DNA of 64,000 bases, taken from positions 1-64,000 of the forward strand of contig CACFNH010000002.1 in NCBI GenBank assembly GCA_902567685.1, given 5' to 3'. Under the pieces are notes generated by a model, which was given only the letters and a program-made list of their open reading frames with translations, had not been told where the DNA came from and made no database searches. The DNA comes from an uncultured Pelagibacteraceae bacterium (lineage in GTDB: Bacteria > Pseudomonadota > Alphaproteobacteria > Pelagibacterales > Pelagibacteraceae). The first letter of the stretch is position 1. Each line of letters starts with the position of its first letter. The position numbers and the translations under genes were made by a program. Shown one piece after another: positions 44,122-54,490 of this stretch.

Positions 44122-44588
44122 CCTATAATCCCAATCATTTTTAAAATTGGATCTCTTAAATAGATATCCAACAGTCCATGTAATAAAAACATAAATGTAG
44201 CTACAAATGGAAATGATAAAACAAACATCCAAATCCATCTTCTTTCTCCTAAAAAATAGTATGAAAGCAATAAGAATAATGAAGTCGAAAAAAAGAAACC
44301 CACTTTTAAAATTACAAAACCATAAATAATTGTAATGATAACTAATGATAATGTACTTTTGTAATCTAACACTTTGTGGTCAACTTTAGAGGGAGCTCTC
44401 TCTGGCAACGCCAAATATAATATCGAAAGAAACATTCCGATATATGCTATAAAAGTTGGAAAAGTCTTTGCATTAAATGGTGCATTTTCATCAAATGAAA
44501 ACACCTCAATTTGATGTGTTTGGTAAAGATAAAAAGCTGATAAAATAAAAAAGAGCAGCGAGATAATTTTATCTATACTTATCCTCAC
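44118..44588 (-). CDS. tctB: Tripartite tricarboxylate transporter small subunit (TctB)
   Basis: A 156-residue protein with four hydrophobic helices: IISLLFFILSAFYLYQT, FIAYIGMFLSILYLAL, LVIITIIYGFVILKVGF and WMFVLSFPFVATFMFLLHG. The GTG start at 44588 has a GGAAG ribosome site 4-5 bases upstream. It overlaps tctA by 4 bp and is separated from tctC by 30 bp holding a small hairpin. Confidence 0.85.
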   Translation of the reverse strand: MRISIDKIISLLFFILSAFYLYQTHQIEVFSFDENAPFNAKTFPTFIAYIGMFLSILYLALPERAPSKVDHKVLDYKSTLSLVIITIIYGFVILKVGFFFSTSLFLLLSYYFLGERRWIWMFVLSFPFVATFMFLLHGLLDIYLRDPILKMIGIIG

Positions 44589-44604
44589 TGCTCTTCCTTT
44601 CTAA

Positions 44605-44620
44605 ATAATCCTTTAGGATT
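44605..44620 (-). other. Small hairpin between tctC and tctB
   Basis: A 6 bp stem (TAATCC paired with GGATTA, loop TAAA on the minus strand) overlaps the tctC stop codon. It lacks a T-run and is too weak to be a terminator. It may protect the tctC message end and so bias expression toward the binding protein. Confidence 0.4.
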
Positions 44621-45599
44621 AAATTACTCCTAATTTTTTCATAAGAGCTGTCATTTCTTTAGTTTGTTGTTTTAAGAACTTAACAAACTTTTTATCTGGA
44701 TTATAAATATTAACCCAAGCATTTCTTTTTCTAACAGCTTCCCATTCTGGAGTTTTTTGAACGTCACCTAACATTTTTGCAATTTTCTTTTTAGTTGCAC
44801 TATCCATATTAGGAGGTCCAAAGAATCCTCTCCAGTTTACGAACTGAACATCAAAACCTTGTTCTTTCAATGTTGGAACATCAGGAGCATCTGAAACTCT
44901 TTTCGGCGCAGTTATTCCAATAATTCTAACTTGGTCTCTTGCTCCCATTACTTCTCCCAAACCAGTTGAAAGAATTTGAGTTTCTCCAGATAGTAATCCT
45001 GCTAAAGCTTTTCCGCCAGCATCGTAAGGAACATAAACTACTTTATTTGGGTCAGCTCCTGCTTCTTGAAAAGCCAAAGCCCCAATTAAATGATCCATAC
45101 TTCCTCTTACTGATCCGCCAGCCATTTTTACAGATGATGGATTAGCTTTGTAAGCCGCAACAACATCTTTAAAGCTTTTGAAAGGTGAGTTTTTTGCAAC
45201 AGCAATTGCACCGTAGTCACCAATTACTCCAGCTATAGGCACAACATCTTTATATGAAAGAACGCCGCTACCTTTAACATAACCTTTGTGTCTAGTGATT
45301 GATCTTAAAACCAAAGGTGTTGATTGAACTAAAACTGTACCTTCTGGTTTTGTATTAATCATAAATGCAAGAGCTTTTCCTCCTCCTCCACCTGACATAT
45401 TTTCGTAAGATGCACTTTTTAACATCCCTGACTTAGTTAATGCTTCTCCAGTTCCTCTAGCAGTTCCATCCCAACCACCGCCAGCACCGCCACCAATTAC
45501 AAAATGTAATTTGTCGATAGCAAATGATGTGCTTGAAATTGAAGAGAAAAGAACAGCAGCAAACACTAAACTAATTATTTTTCTAAGTTTACTAAACAT
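44619..45599 (-). CDS. tctC: Tripartite tricarboxylate transporter substrate-binding protein (TctC)
   Basis: A 326-residue periplasmic binding protein with a signal peptide (AAVLFSSISSTSFA). LHFVIGGGAGGGWDGTARGTGEALTKSG is a Bug-family-like ligand-loop region, and MAGGSVRGSMDHLIGALAFQEAG and VPYDAGGKALAGLLSGETQI follow in the usual order. It gives the TctAB permease its ligand, probably a di- or tricarboxylate, not predictable by sequence. It is first of tctC-tctB-tctA, with GAGGTAT as a ribosome site. Confidence 0.9.
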   Translation of the reverse strand: MFSKLRKIISLVFAAVLFSSISSTSFAIDKLHFVIGGGAGGGWDGTARGTGEALTKSGMLKSASYENMSGGGGGKALAFMINTKPEGTVLVQSTPLVLRSITRHKGYVKGSGVLSYKDVVPIAGVIGDYGAIAVAKNSPFKSFKDVVAAYKANPSSVKMAGGSVRGSMDHLIGALAFQEAGADPNKVVYVPYDAGGKALAGLLSGETQILSTGLGEVMGARDQVRIIGITAPKRVSDAPDVPTLKEQGFDVQFVNWRGFFGPPNMDSATKKKIAKMLGDVQKTPEWEAVRKRNAWVNIYNPDKKFVKFLKQQTKEMTALMKKLGVI

Positions 45600-45699
45600 T
45601 ATACCTCCCCTATATTATTTTTGTATTAAGATTAAAGTTCAAATATTGCCGATAGTCAACGAAAGACTTTTGTTTTATTATTTTTTCTAACGAATAAAA

Positions 45700-45731
45700 A
45701 AAACCCGTTCAAAATAAATCAAACGGGTTTT
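45700..45731 (-). terminator. Hairpin terminator for the outer-membrane protein gene
   Basis: A 10 bp stem (AAAACCCGTT paired with AACGGGTTTT) with a twelve-base loop lies 26 bp beyond the stop of the barrel gene. On the minus strand it is followed by TTTTTTTATT, making a strong intrinsic terminator. Confidence 0.85.
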
Positions 45732-45757
45732 AAATTTTTAAATATTATTGGATCGAA

Positions 45758-46411
45758 TTAAAATTTATATCCAACAGCTATCTTACCTGTAGTTGCGTCG
45801 ATGTCACCTTCAACCGAGTTGGTAGTGTTGGTAGATGATAACTCTATAGTTTCGTATTCATTAAAAGTTACTTCAGCTTTAATGAACATAGAACCCATAT
45901 CGTATTTATATCCTAATCCAGCTGTCCAACCGAATATAGTATCGTTACCGTATTCTGATCCAGTTCCAATACTTTCATTTGAAGTTACGTCAACAGATAT
46001 CACTCCACCTTTTAGGTAAACGTTTGAGACAACTTCTTTCTCAACATAAAAAGTTAAGTGATTATCTAAATCACCTTCAACTTTTTGAGTTTTCGACTCA
46101 GTAGCTCCAGCTCCACTAGTAACGTTAGTTTGAGTTTTGCTTGAGGAAATAAACTCAGCTCCAACCGGTATGAAGTCCAATCCAAAAACCCAACCATTGT
46201 TAGGTTCTGATTCTACGAAAATAGACGGAACTCCAGTTATAGTCTCGCTATGAGTTCCTGTGTTGTCATTTACACCTTGAACATTCTCCGTACCTGAACC
46301 ATCAACGTCCCATTGAGCAATACCAATACCAACGCTAAAAGCATTTGCATTAGATGTCACAAAAAACGCAAACAGTAAGGAACTTAATATTCCAAACAAT
46401 TTTTTATTCAT
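45758..46411 (-). CDS. Outer-membrane beta-barrel protein
   Basis: A 217-residue protein with a signal peptide (LFGILSSLLFAFFVTSNANA) and a barrel of alternating strands: GWVFGLDFIPVG, NHLTFYVEKEVV, NVYLKGGVISV, TIFGWTAGLGYKYDM, MFIKAEVTFNEYET and a terminal KIAVGYKF. The final aromatic residue is the BAM-recognition mark. The Ser/Thr/Asn-rich loops suggest a surface-exposed small porin-like protein of the OmpA/OmpW type. The exact role is not known. It is monocistronic with a strong terminator; the ~185 bp upstream has no further gene. Confidence 0.75.
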   Translation of the reverse strand: MNKKLFGILSSLLFAFFVTSNANAFSVGIGIAQWDVDGSGTENVQGVNDNTGTHSETITGVPSIFVESEPNNGWVFGLDFIPVGAEFISSSKTQTNVTSGAGATESKTQKVEGDLDNHLTFYVEKEVVSNVYLKGGVISVDVTSNESIGTGSEYGNDTIFGWTAGLGYKYDMGSMFIKAEVTFNEYETIELSSTNTTNSVEGDIDATTGKIAVGYKF

Positions 46412-46596
46412 AAATCTCCTTAAGTATCTTAACTTATTATTATTAATTGCAATTAATAGTGACAGGAATCTACATAATTTAAGCCTCTGAGTCTTTAAAA
46501 AAATAGTGGACTAATAAATTCTAATAATCAAAAATCCTTTTAAAATAAGGTTTTTATAGTTGTATTTTTGCAACAATTTATAAAAATTAAGGTTTT

Positions 46597-48102
46597 TTAA
46601 AAAATGGCTATTTTTCTCGATTCTTGCTTTTTCTTTTTAGGAAGAATTTGAATATTAAGATTCTTAAGATCTTTTGGCTTTAGAGCCTTTAAGTTTTGAA
46701 CAAGTTTTAAAAATTTTTTTGACTCTTTTTCGTTAATCATTCCGTCAGTAAGAGATTTAAATTTTTCGATATAATGGGATCTAGAAAAAGGTCTTTTCCC
46801 GTTTGGATGGGCATCTGCTATAGCCAGCTCTTCTTCTATTTTAGATCCATCTTTCATTAAAATAACAGCCTTGCCTCCAAAACATTTTTTTTGTGGATCT
46901 GGATCATGGTATTTTTTTGTCCATTCGTTATCTTCAAACGTTTCAATTTTATTCCATAACTCCACAGTGCTTTTTCTGCTAGCTCTCTCAGGTGTATAAG
47001 ATTTTATGTGATGCCAATTTCCGTCCTCTAGCGCTACAGCGAATATGTACATTATAGAATGATCCAAAGTTTCTCTGCTTGCCTTTGGGTCCATTTTTTG
47101 AGGATCATTTGCTCCAGTTCCTATAACATAGTGCGTGTGATGGCTTGTGTATATATTAATTTTTTTGATGTCTGCTACATTTTTAATTTTTTTGTTTAAG
47201 CCTCTTGCTAAATCGATCAAAGCTTGGGCTTGATATTCCGCTGAATGTTCTTTTGTGTAAGTTTCTAAAATCGCTTTTTTTTCATCATTAAGGTTAGGAA
47301 GTGGAACAGTATATTCTTTACCAGGCCCTGACAAAACATACGCAATTATACTGTCTTCGCCCTCATAAATTGGGCTAGGGGCACCTTCTCCTCTCATGCA
47401 ACGATCAACCCCTTCTATCGCTAATTTTCCTGCATGAGATGGGGCAAAAGCTTTCCAACTTGAAATTTCTCCTTTTCTAGATTGTCGTGTAGAAACAGTC
47501 GTGTGAAGTGCCTGTTGAATAGATTGATATATGGTTTCTGTTTTTAATTTTAACAACGTGCCAATGCCAGCGGCAACACTTGGTCCCAAATGTGCAATAT
47601 GATCTATTTTATGTTCATGAAGACATATTCCTTTTACTAAATTCACTTGTACTTCGTAACCAGTAAGAATCCCTTTTATTAAATCCATTCCGTTACACCC
47701 TTTTTGTTGAGCTACAGCAAAAATTGGAGGAATGTTATCGCCTGGATGGCTATAATCTGCTGCTAAAAAGGTATCATGAAAATCTAATTCTCTAACCGCA
47801 GTTCCGTTTGCCCAGGCTGCCCATTCACAATGAACTTTTATTTTTGGACTTAAACCAAAAATAGTTGAACCATTTTTCCTAGGATGTGCAAGAGCCATCT
47901 GTCTAGCTGAAACTACAGGTTTTCTGTTAAAAGAAGCAATGGCTACAGATGCATTATCAATAATTCTATTTATAACCATTTCAATAGAATCTCCTCCGGG
48001 TCTTGATTTGTCAGAAGCAATTTCAGCTATTTTCCAAGCCAACTGATCTTCTTTTTTTAAATTAGATTTTGATGGATGAACTTTAACTAAAATGCTTCTC
48101 AT
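46597..48102 (-). CDS. MmgE/PrpD-family protein (2-methylcitrate dehydratase-like)
   Basis: A 501-residue protein. [25 protein letters not shown] (~110-134) contains the active-site aspartate/histidine segment of PrpD, and [28 protein letters not shown] and YTPERASR are family motifs. PrpD dehydrates 2-methylcitrate in propionate breakdown. In the 2-methylcitrate cycle an aconitase finishes this step, so its location directly behind acnA is functionally meaningful. No prpB or prpC gene is in view. Its start overlaps the acnA stop by one base. Confidence 0.85.
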   Translation of the reverse strand: MRSILVKVHPSKSNLKKEDQLAWKIAEIASDKSRPGGDSIEMVINRIIDNASVAIASFNRKPVVSARQMALAHPRKNGSTIFGLSPKIKVHCEWAAWANGTAVRELDFHDTFLAADYSHPGDNIPPIFAVAQQKGCNGMDLIKGILTGYEVQVNLVKGICLHEHKIDHIAHLGPSVAAGIGTLLKLKTETIYQSIQQALHTTVSTRQSRKGEISSWKAFAPSHAGKLAIEGVDRCMRGEGAPSPIYEGEDSIIAYVLSGPGKEYTVPLPNLNDEKKAILETYTKEHSAEYQAQALIDLARGLNKKIKNVADIKKINIYTSHHTHYVIGTGANDPQKMDPKASRETLDHSIMYIFAVALEDGNWHHIKSYTPERASRKSTVELWNKIETFEDNEWTKKYHDPDPQKKCFGGKAVILMKDGSKIEEELAIADAHPNGKRPFSRSHYIEKFKSLTDGMINEKESKKFLKLVQNLKALKPKDLKNLNIQILPKKKKQESRKIAIF

Positions 48103-50774
48103 TAATTTATCATATTTCGAAGTACGTATTGGAGAATTCCGCCGTTTTTATAATATTCAACTTCATTTTCAGTATCAATTCTACAAAGTACTTTAATTGT
48201 TTTGCTTGTGCCATCTTTATATTTAATTTCACAAGATACTTCTTGTCTAGGTTTAACACCTTTATTGATATCAACTACAGTAATTAATTCTGCTCCAGTT
48301 ATATTTAATTTTTTTCTATCAAACCCTTCTTTGAATTGTAAAGGCAGAATGCCCATTCCTACTAAATTAGATCTATGAATTCTCTCAAAACTTTCAGCTA
48401 TTACAGCTTTTATTCCTAATAATTTGGTTCCTTTTGCTGCCCAATCTCTTGAGGATCCTGTTCCATATTCTTTACCTGCAATAACGATTAAATCATTTTT
48501 TCTTTTTTTGTATTCAATTGCTGCATCATAAACACTCATTACTTTTCCATCTGGTTGCAATGTAGTAAAACCCCCTTCTGTACCAGGAGCCATTTCATTT
48601 CTTATCTTAATATTTCCAAATGTTCCTCTCATCATTACCTCGTGATTGCCCCTTCGAGCTCCATATGAGTTAAAATCTTTTTGTTGAATTTGATGTTTCA
48701 TGAAATAATCGCCAGTAGGACTATCTTTTTTAATACTTCCTGCTGGAGAAATATGATCTGTTGTTACAGTGTCTGCCAACAATAATAAAATTCTTGCATC
48801 ATTAATTGGTTTAAATCCCTCCGGTTCATCCGTAAGATTATCAAAAAAAGGAGGTTTTTTTACATAAGTAGAGTTTGATTCCCAATTATAAATACTACTA
48901 TCAACAGTATCAATTGAACTCCATTCTTTAGGTCCTTTAGAAATATTTGAATAACGTTTAGTAAACATGTCAGAATTTACTGAGCTTAAAATTAAATCTT
49001 CAATTTCCTTATTACTAGGCCAAATATCTTTCAAAAAAACATCTTTTCCTTCGTTATCTTTACCTAAAGGAGTTTTATATAAATCAAAATTCATATTTCC
49101 AGCCAATGCATAAGCAACTACTAACGGAGGTGAAGCTAAATAATTTGCTTTCACATCTGGATTAATCCTTCCTTCAAAATTTCTATTACCAGATAGGACT
49201 GATACTGCGTATAAATCCTCTTTGTTTATCGCATCTGAAATATTTTTGTTTAGTGGCCCAGAATTACCAATACAAGTAGTGCATCCATATCCTACTAAAT
49301 TAAATCCTAATTCATCTAAGTATTTATTTAAACCTGCCTTCTCCAAATAATCGGTGACGACTTGAGATCCAGGAGCCAAGGAAGTTTTAACCCAAGGTTT
49401 TACTCTCAAACCTTTTTTATGAGCCTTTTTTGCTAGTAGACCAGCTCCAATTAATACACTTGGATTAGATGTATTTGTACAAGATGTAATTGCTGCAATA
49501 ACAATATCTCCATCCTTTAATTTAAAGTTTGTTCCTTCTACTTTTGCCTCTGCTATTTTATCTCTTTTAGTATTTTCTTTATAAACTTTTGCAAATGATA
49601 GTGAGGCCTTTGTCAATAAAACTTTATCTTGGGGTCTTTTAGGACCAGATATACTTGGCACAACAGTATTTAGATCTAGAGATAATTTATCAGTGAATTC
49701 TACGTCTTGACTAGCCCATAAACCTTGTTCTTTAGAGTATTTTTCCACGAGAGATATTGTCTCATTATCTCGTCCTGATAGTTTTAGATATTTTAAAGTT
49801 TCATTATCAACTGGAAAAAAACCACAAGTTGCCCCATACTCTGGAGCCATATTAGCAATTGTTGCTCGATCAGCCAAAGTTAGATTTTTTAAACCTTCGC
49901 CATAAAACTCTACAAATTTTCCAACAACTCCTTTTTTTCTTAACATTTCAACAATTGTTAAAACTAAATCTGTTGCCGTTGTTCCCTCAATTAATTTGCC
50001 TTTAATTTCAACTCCAATTACTTCTGGAATTAACATTGAAATTGGTTGACCCAACATTGCGGCTTCCGCTTCGATTCCACCTACCCCCCATCCTAAAACT
50101 GATAGACCATTTACCATTGTGGTATGACTGTCAGTTCCAACCAATGTATCTGGGTAAGCATAAAGGTCTTCTTCACTTTTAGATGACCAAACTACTTTCG
50201 CTAAATATTCTAAATTGACTTGGTGACATATTCCTGTTCCTGGTGGAACAACTCTAAAATTATCAAAAGCTTTTTGTCCCCATTTTAGAAAAGAATATCT
50301 TTCTCCATTTCTTGAAAATTCTCTTTCAACATTTTTTTCAAAAGATTTGCCAGATGCATAGTCATCTACCATTACTGAATGGTCAATAACTAAATCTACG
50401 GTGGAAAGAGGATTAATTTTTTTTGGATCTTTGTTCTTTAGTTTAACAGCATCTCTCATAGCAGCTAAATCCGCTATGGCAGGAATACCAGTATAATCTT
50501 GCAATAAAGTTCGAGCAGGCCTATATGCAATTTCAGTATCAGATCTTTTATTCTTTAACCATTCTTTAACAGCTAAAATTTGTGTTTTATTAACAGTAAG
50601 CTCATCTTCATATCTCAGTAAATTTTCTAAAAGAACTTTAAGAGATTTTGGTAATTTAGAAATACCATCTAATCCATTTTTTTCAGCAATTTTTAAATTA
50701 AAAATCTTATATTCTTTTCCTGATGAAGAAATGGTGTCTAAAGATTTAAAAGAATTTTTACTATTAAATTTCAT
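48102..50774 (-). CDS. acnA: Aconitate hydratase AcnA
   Basis: An 890-residue TCA-cycle enzyme. The iron-sulfur cysteines are in [19 protein letters not shown] (one) and [14 protein letters not shown] (two). The active-site [11 protein letters not shown] and the swivelling fourth domain [32 protein letters not shown] are present. The length matches AcnA/IRP-type aconitases rather than AcnB. It isomerises citrate and isocitrate and may also hydrate 2-methylaconitate made by the adjacent PrpD-like protein. Confidence 0.96.
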   Translation of the reverse strand: MKFNSKNSFKSLDTISSSGKEYKIFNLKIAEKNGLDGISKLPKSLKVLLENLLRYEDELTVNKTQILAVKEWLKNKRSDTEIAYRPARTLLQDYTGIPAIADLAAMRDAVKLKNKDPKKINPLSTVDLVIDHSVMVDDYASGKSFEKNVEREFSRNGERYSFLKWGQKAFDNFRVVPPGTGICHQVNLEYLAKVVWSSKSEEDLYAYPDTLVGTDSHTTMVNGLSVLGWGVGGIEAEAAMLGQPISMLIPEVIGVEIKGKLIEGTTATDLVLTIVEMLRKKGVVGKFVEFYGEGLKNLTLADRATIANMAPEYGATCGFFPVDNETLKYLKLSGRDNETISLVEKYSKEQGLWASQDVEFTDKLSLDLNTVVPSISGPKRPQDKVLLTKASLSFAKVYKENTKRDKIAEAKVEGTNFKLKDGDIVIAAITSCTNTSNPSVLIGAGLLAKKAHKKGLRVKPWVKTSLAPGSQVVTDYLEKAGLNKYLDELGFNLVGYGCTTCIGNSGPLNKNISDAINKEDLYAVSVLSGNRNFEGRINPDVKANYLASPPLVVAYALAGNMNFDLYKTPLGKDNEGKDVFLKDIWPSNKEIEDLILSSVNSDMFTKRYSNISKGPKEWSSIDTVDSSIYNWESNSTYVKKPPFFDNLTDEPEGFKPINDARILLLLADTVTTDHISPAGSIKKDSPTGDYFMKHQIQQKDFNSYGARRGNHEVMMRGTFGNIKIRNEMAPGTEGGFTTLQPDGKVMSVYDAAIEYKKRKNDLIVIAGKEYGTGSSRDWAAKGTKLLGIKAVIAESFERIHRSNLVGMGILPLQFKEGFDRKKLNITGAELITVVDINKGVKPRQEVSCEIKYKDGTSKTIKVLCRIDTENEVEYYKNGGILQYVLRNMIN

Positions 50775-50777
50775 TCA

Positions 50778-51368
50778 CTATACATAGAACAAAATTACAC
50801 AAACTATAAGCAAAAAAGACATGGTATAGTTAAAATTCTTTATAAATTTTTCACTTGTGGCAAATTTTCTTAAATATTTTCCAATTAAACACCAGGTAGT
50901 GATGCTGCCCGTCGCCATGAAGAAATAAACTGTTGTGACAACAATTGAGTCTCTTAAATAATTTGATTGAGCATCTACAAAAGTTGAAACCGTAATCATA
51001 GCAACAACTACACCTTTTGGATTTATGAATTGAAAGAAAAAAGTTTCAAAAAATCCTATCGGCTGTTTAATAGCTCCACCACCACTATTTTTTGAAAAAG
51101 CTATTTTATAAGCTAAGTAAACCAGAAAAAAACTTCCTAATATCTTAATTATTGATTGCAATATTTCAAATTTTAGAAAAATAAATATTAACCCTGCCTC
51201 CATTGAAATTAAAAGTGATGTCCAACCAAAAATCACACCTAACATTAAAGGTGCTGTTTTTCTAAAACCAAAATTAAACCCTGAATGTGAAGCCATTATA
51301 TTGTTTGGTCCAGGAGTAAAGGCTGTGGCTATTCCAAATAATATTAAAGTAAGAAGTTGAGGATACAT
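50778..51368 (-). CDS. LysE-family amino-acid exporter
   Basis: A 196-residue protein with six hydrophobic helices. GIATAFTPGPNNIMASHSGFNFGFRKTAPLMLGVIFGW is the LysE/RhtB signature, and FQFINPKGVVVAM is the second conserved loop. It exports amino acids or related metabolites. It lies 3 bp from the CsaA-like gene and from acnA on both sides, so the four genes form one run. The substrate is open. Confidence 0.88.
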   Translation of the reverse strand: MYPQLLTLILFGIATAFTPGPNNIMASHSGFNFGFRKTAPLMLGVIFGWTSLLISMEAGLIFIFLKFEILQSIIKILGSFFLVYLAYKIAFSKNSGGGAIKQPIGFFETFFFQFINPKGVVVAMITVSTFVDAQSNYLRDSIVVTTVYFFMATGSITTWCLIGKYLRKFATSEKFIKNFNYTMSFLLIVCVILFYV

Positions 51369-51371
51369 CTA

Positions 51372-51719
51372 CTAGGCGATATCCAAACCATTTTCAGTTT
51401 TTTGTGATGGATGAACCAAAACTACTTTTCCATCTTTTTCAATAGCACCCAAAATTAAAACTTCAGATACAATTCCCGCAATATTTTTTTTTGGAAAGTT
51501 ACAAACACCTATTACCTGTTTGCCAACTAAATTGTCAGAATTATAATAATGGGTAATTTGTGCTGATGATTTTTTAACACCGATTTCTGGTCCAAAATCA
51601 ACTTCTACTACCAGTGATGGTTTTCGTGCTTTTTCATTTTTAGATACTTTTAAAACTGTTCCAACTAAGATCTGAATTTTGTTGTAGTCTTCATATGTAA
51701 TTTCTTTTTTCATGGTCAA
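51372..51719 (-). CDS. CsaA-like tRNA-binding-domain protein
   Basis: A 115-residue protein with an OB-fold tRNA-binding domain. ILVGTVLKVSKNEKARKPSLVVEVDFG, SAQITHYY and GKQVIGVCNFPKKNIAGIVSEVLILGA are the EMAP-II/CsaA signature. Such single-domain proteins dimerise and bind tRNA, and CsaA has been described as an export-related chaperone. It is first in a run with the LysE gene, acnA and the PrpD-like gene. Confidence 0.88.
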   Translation of the reverse strand: MTMKKEITYEDYNKIQILVGTVLKVSKNEKARKPSLVVEVDFGPEIGVKKSSAQITHYYNSDNLVGKQVIGVCNFPKKNIAGIVSEVLILGAIEKDGKVVLVHPSQKTENGLDIA

Positions 51720-51892
51720 ATTGATTATCTTTATTTTTAAACATTCGTATATATGATTTTTCTTTTTTTTATCAGTATATAATGAGTTAAAGCTTAAATC
51801 TGCAAGGTAAATAAAAGAAATTTTGCCATTGAAAATTAGTTTTTAAAAGTCAATACTATTACAAATTAACAATACTAAATAAGAGGAGTAAT

Positions 51893-53074
51893 ATGAAAAA
51901 AGTATTTATTGCTGCAATTATGTCTTTGTCTATCCTGACAACTAGCACATATGCAGAAATTAAAATGGGTATAATTTTAGGATTTACTGGTCCTATTGAA
52001 TCTCTAACTCCAGCTATGGCGGCTTCAGCAGAATTAGCTTTTAAAGAAGCTTCTGACTCAGGTTCATTGCTTGGTGGAGAAAAAATTAAACCTATAAGAG
52101 CAGATTCAACTTGTGTTGACTCAGCTGCAGCAACAACAGCTGCTGAAGGTTTAGTTGCTCAAGGTATAGTTGCTATTATGGGGGCAGATTGTTCTGGAGT
52201 TACTGGAGCAGTTGCGTCTAACGTAGCAGTTCCTAATGGGATTACTATAATATCCCCTTCAGCAACGTCTCCTGGTTTAACAACTTTGAAAGACAAAGGT
52301 TTGTTTTTCCGTACGGCTCCATCGGATGCTCGTGGTGGACAAATCCTTGCTGACATTACAAAAGATAGAGGCGTTAAAAGTGTTGCTGTTACATACACTA
52401 ATAACGACTATGGTAAAGGTTTAGCTGATGTTTATTCAGCTGCAGTTAAAGCTCATGGTATAAAAGTTACAACTGTAACTGCTCATGAAGATGGTAAAGC
52501 TGACTACAGTTCAGAAGTTTCTACACTAGCATCAGCTGGTGGAGATGCGGTTGCTGTAATTGGATACCTTGACCAAGGTGGTAAAGGAATTATTCAAGGA
52601 TCTTTGGATTCTGGTGCCTTTGATACATTTATATTATCAGATGGTATGATAGGTGATTCACTTACTGATACTTTTGGTAAAAGCTTAAACAAATCTTTTG
52701 GTTCTTTACCAGGTTCTTTAGGTAAAGGCGCAGGAGTATTTGCAAAAGTAGCTAAAGGAGCTGGAATTGATCCATCTGGTCCATATACTGGTGAGTCTTA
52801 TGACGCAGCAGCTTTAATCGTTCTTGCAATGCAAGCTGGTGGTTCTGCTGATCGTGGTTCAATTGCAAAAAATGTTATGTCCGTAGCTAATGCACCTGGA
52901 AAGAAAATTTATCCAGGTCAACTTAAAAAAGGTTTAGACCTTTTAGCTAAAGGAAAAGCAATTGATTACGAGGGAGCAACTGCAGTTAAATTTACAGATG
53001 TTGGAGAACACGTTGGTAATTTCATTGAAAAAGAAATTAAGGGCGGTAAATTTAAAAACAAAAAACAAAGATAA
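51893..53074 (+). CDS. livK: Branched-chain amino-acid ABC transporter substrate-binding protein
   Basis: A 393-residue periplasmic binding protein. A signal peptide (FIAAIMSLSILTTSTYA) precedes KMGIILGFTGPIESLTPAMAASAELAFKEA, the LivJ/K ligand-binding domain. It carries the amino acid or amide-type ligand to the LivHMGF membrane complex, whose genes face it. The gene has a strong AGAGGAG ribosome site and an intrinsic terminator. Ligand specificity is not predictable from this sequence. Confidence 0.9.
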   Translation: MKKVFIAAIMSLSILTTSTYAEIKMGIILGFTGPIESLTPAMAASAELAFKEASDSGSLLGGEKIKPIRADSTCVDSAAATTAAEGLVAQGIVAIMGADCSGVTGAVASNVAVPNGITIISPSATSPGLTTLKDKGLFFRTAPSDARGGQILADITKDRGVKSVAVTYTNNDYGKGLADVYSAAVKAHGIKVTTVTAHEDGKADYSSEVSTLASAGGDAVAVIGYLDQGGKGIIQGSLDSGAFDTFILSDGMIGDSLTDTFGKSLNKSFGSLPGSLGKGAGVFAKVAKGAGIDPSGPYTGESYDAAALIVLAMQAGGSADRGSIAKNVMSVANAPGKKIYPGQLKKGLDLLAKGKAIDYEGATAVKFTDVGEHVGNFIEKEIKGGKFKNKKQR

Positions 53075-53088
53075 AATTTAATCTTACA

Positions 53089-53122
53089 AACCTCAGCGGT
53101 GAAAACTGCTGAGGTTTTTTTA
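53089..53122 (+). terminator. Bidirectional terminator between livK and livM
   Basis: A 12 bp stem with one G-U (AACCTCAGCGGT paired with ACTGCTGAGGTT) carries a GAAA tetraloop and is followed by TTTTTTTATAT. It ends livK; its T-run abuts the stop codon of livM on the opposite strand. Confidence 0.88.
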
Positions 53123-54490
53123 TATATGTTTTATTTTCTCAGGTAAAATTCCTCGTGGTCTATATCGCATAATTAATAATAAACCAACTCCCATCATTAA
53201 AAATCTAAAATAAGGAATGCTATTTATTAAATGTACCCTAAGAGCGTTGGTTTCTTCCAAACCACTAGTAAAAAAATTAATTAAGAATAACGCGATAGGA
53301 GCGGCCTCAATCCATAAAAACCAAACTGCAAAACCTCCTAAGATTGCTCCAAAATTATTTCCGCTTCCTCCAACAATAACCATAACCCAAATTAAAAATG
53401 TATACCGCATTGGTCTATAGCTTCCCGGTGTAAATAGGCCATCATATGTAACTAGCATTGCACCTGCTATGCCAACAATTGCTGAACCAAGAACAAATAT
53501 TAAAAGATGTTGTTTAACAACATTCTTTCCCATTGCGTTAGCAGCTTCTTCGTTGTCCCTGATTGCTCTCATCATTCTTCCCCAAGGAGAATAAAGGGCT
53601 TTTTGAGTTACAATTAAAAGAACTATTACTACAAAAGTAAAAAGTCCTGCAAAACAAAGTTTCACAAATACTGTTGAGGATTCAATAACCAGCTGATTTA
53701 ATAATTGTTGTTTCTCAGCTGCATTTGTAATTAAATTCAGAGTACCTTGATTAAATTTCTCAACTAAATTAATAAACCATTCTTTCTTTTGTAAATCAAT
53801 TTCGTAGGGGACTGGTCTTTTTAAACCTATCACATTTTTAACTCCACGAGATAACCAATCCTCATGTTTTATTACTGCAATTACAATTTCAGATATTAAT
53901 AGTGTTGCTATCGCTAAATAATCTGCTCTAAGACCTAAAGCAATTTTTCCTATAACGTATGCTAAACCACCAGCAAAAAAAGCTCCTACTATCCAAGAAA
54001 ATAATATTGGAAGACCCATTCCGCCCAAAAAACCTGTAGTTGCTGGATTGACAGCCTCAATTGACTCTATCGCCGGTCCAGATATTAGTCTTAAAAGTAT
54101 TAATCCAACTATTATTACTGCGGCAATTCCATAATTTGCTTTGGGTGATTTCTTATATTTTTTTATGATAAAGCGAATACCAAATACCATGAAAGCAATT
54201 AAAAATGCACTCAATATCATACTAAAACCACCAACTTGCCATGCTTCTCTTACGGGGGGAACCGAAACCAAAACAGCAGCTAATCCTCCAAGAGCTGTGT
54301 AGCCCATTATTCCAAAGTTTATTAGCCCAGCATAACCCCACTGAATATTAGCTCCCATTGTCATTACCGCAGAAATTAAACAAAGACACAAAATTGATAA
54401 TGCCATGCTCCAAGATTGTAAAAATCCCACCAAAATTATAAGTGCCAACATTATTGTATAAGCACTTATTACATCTAAATTTTTTCTCAT
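53120..54490 (-). CDS. livM: Branched-chain amino-acid ABC permease LivM
   Basis: A 456-residue membrane protein with about ten hydrophobic helices. MGANIQWGYAGLINFGIMGYTALGG and GRMMRAIRDNEEAANAMGKNV are LivM signatures. The length exceeds the common 320-420 residues because of an extra region (about 210-255, including the NLVEKFNQGTLNL segment) in a periplasmic loop. With LivH it forms the transmembrane pore. It overlaps livH by 4 bp and is last in the operon. Confidence 0.9.
   Translation of the reverse strand: MRKNLDVISAYTIMLALIILVGFLQSWSMALSILCLCLISAVMTMGANIQWGYAGLINFGIMGYTALGGLAAVLVSVPPVREAWQVGGFSMILSAFLIAFMVFGIRFIIKKYKKSPKANYGIAAVIIVGLILLRLISGPAIESIEAVNPATTGFLGGMGLPILFSWIVGAFFAGGLAYVIGKIALGLRADYLAIATLLISEIVIAVIKHEDWLSRGVKNVIGLKRPVPYEIDLQKKEWFINLVEKFNQGTLNLITNAAEKQQLLNQLVIESSTVFVKLCFAGLFTFVVIVLLIVTQKALYSPWGRMMRAIRDNEEAANAMGKNVVKQHLLIFVLGSAIVGIAGAMLVTYDGLFTPGSYRPMRYTFLIWVMVIVGGSGNNFGAILGGFAVWFLWIEAAPIALFLINFFTSGLEETNALRVHLINSIPYFRFLMMGVGLLLIMRYRPRGILPEKIKHI

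Noticed and set aside
44122-44238. 39-residue N-terminal extension of tctA
   Set aside because: The bases code for the end of tctB in another frame; the TctA signature starts at the ATG at 44121 with a 4 bp overlap typical of the operon.
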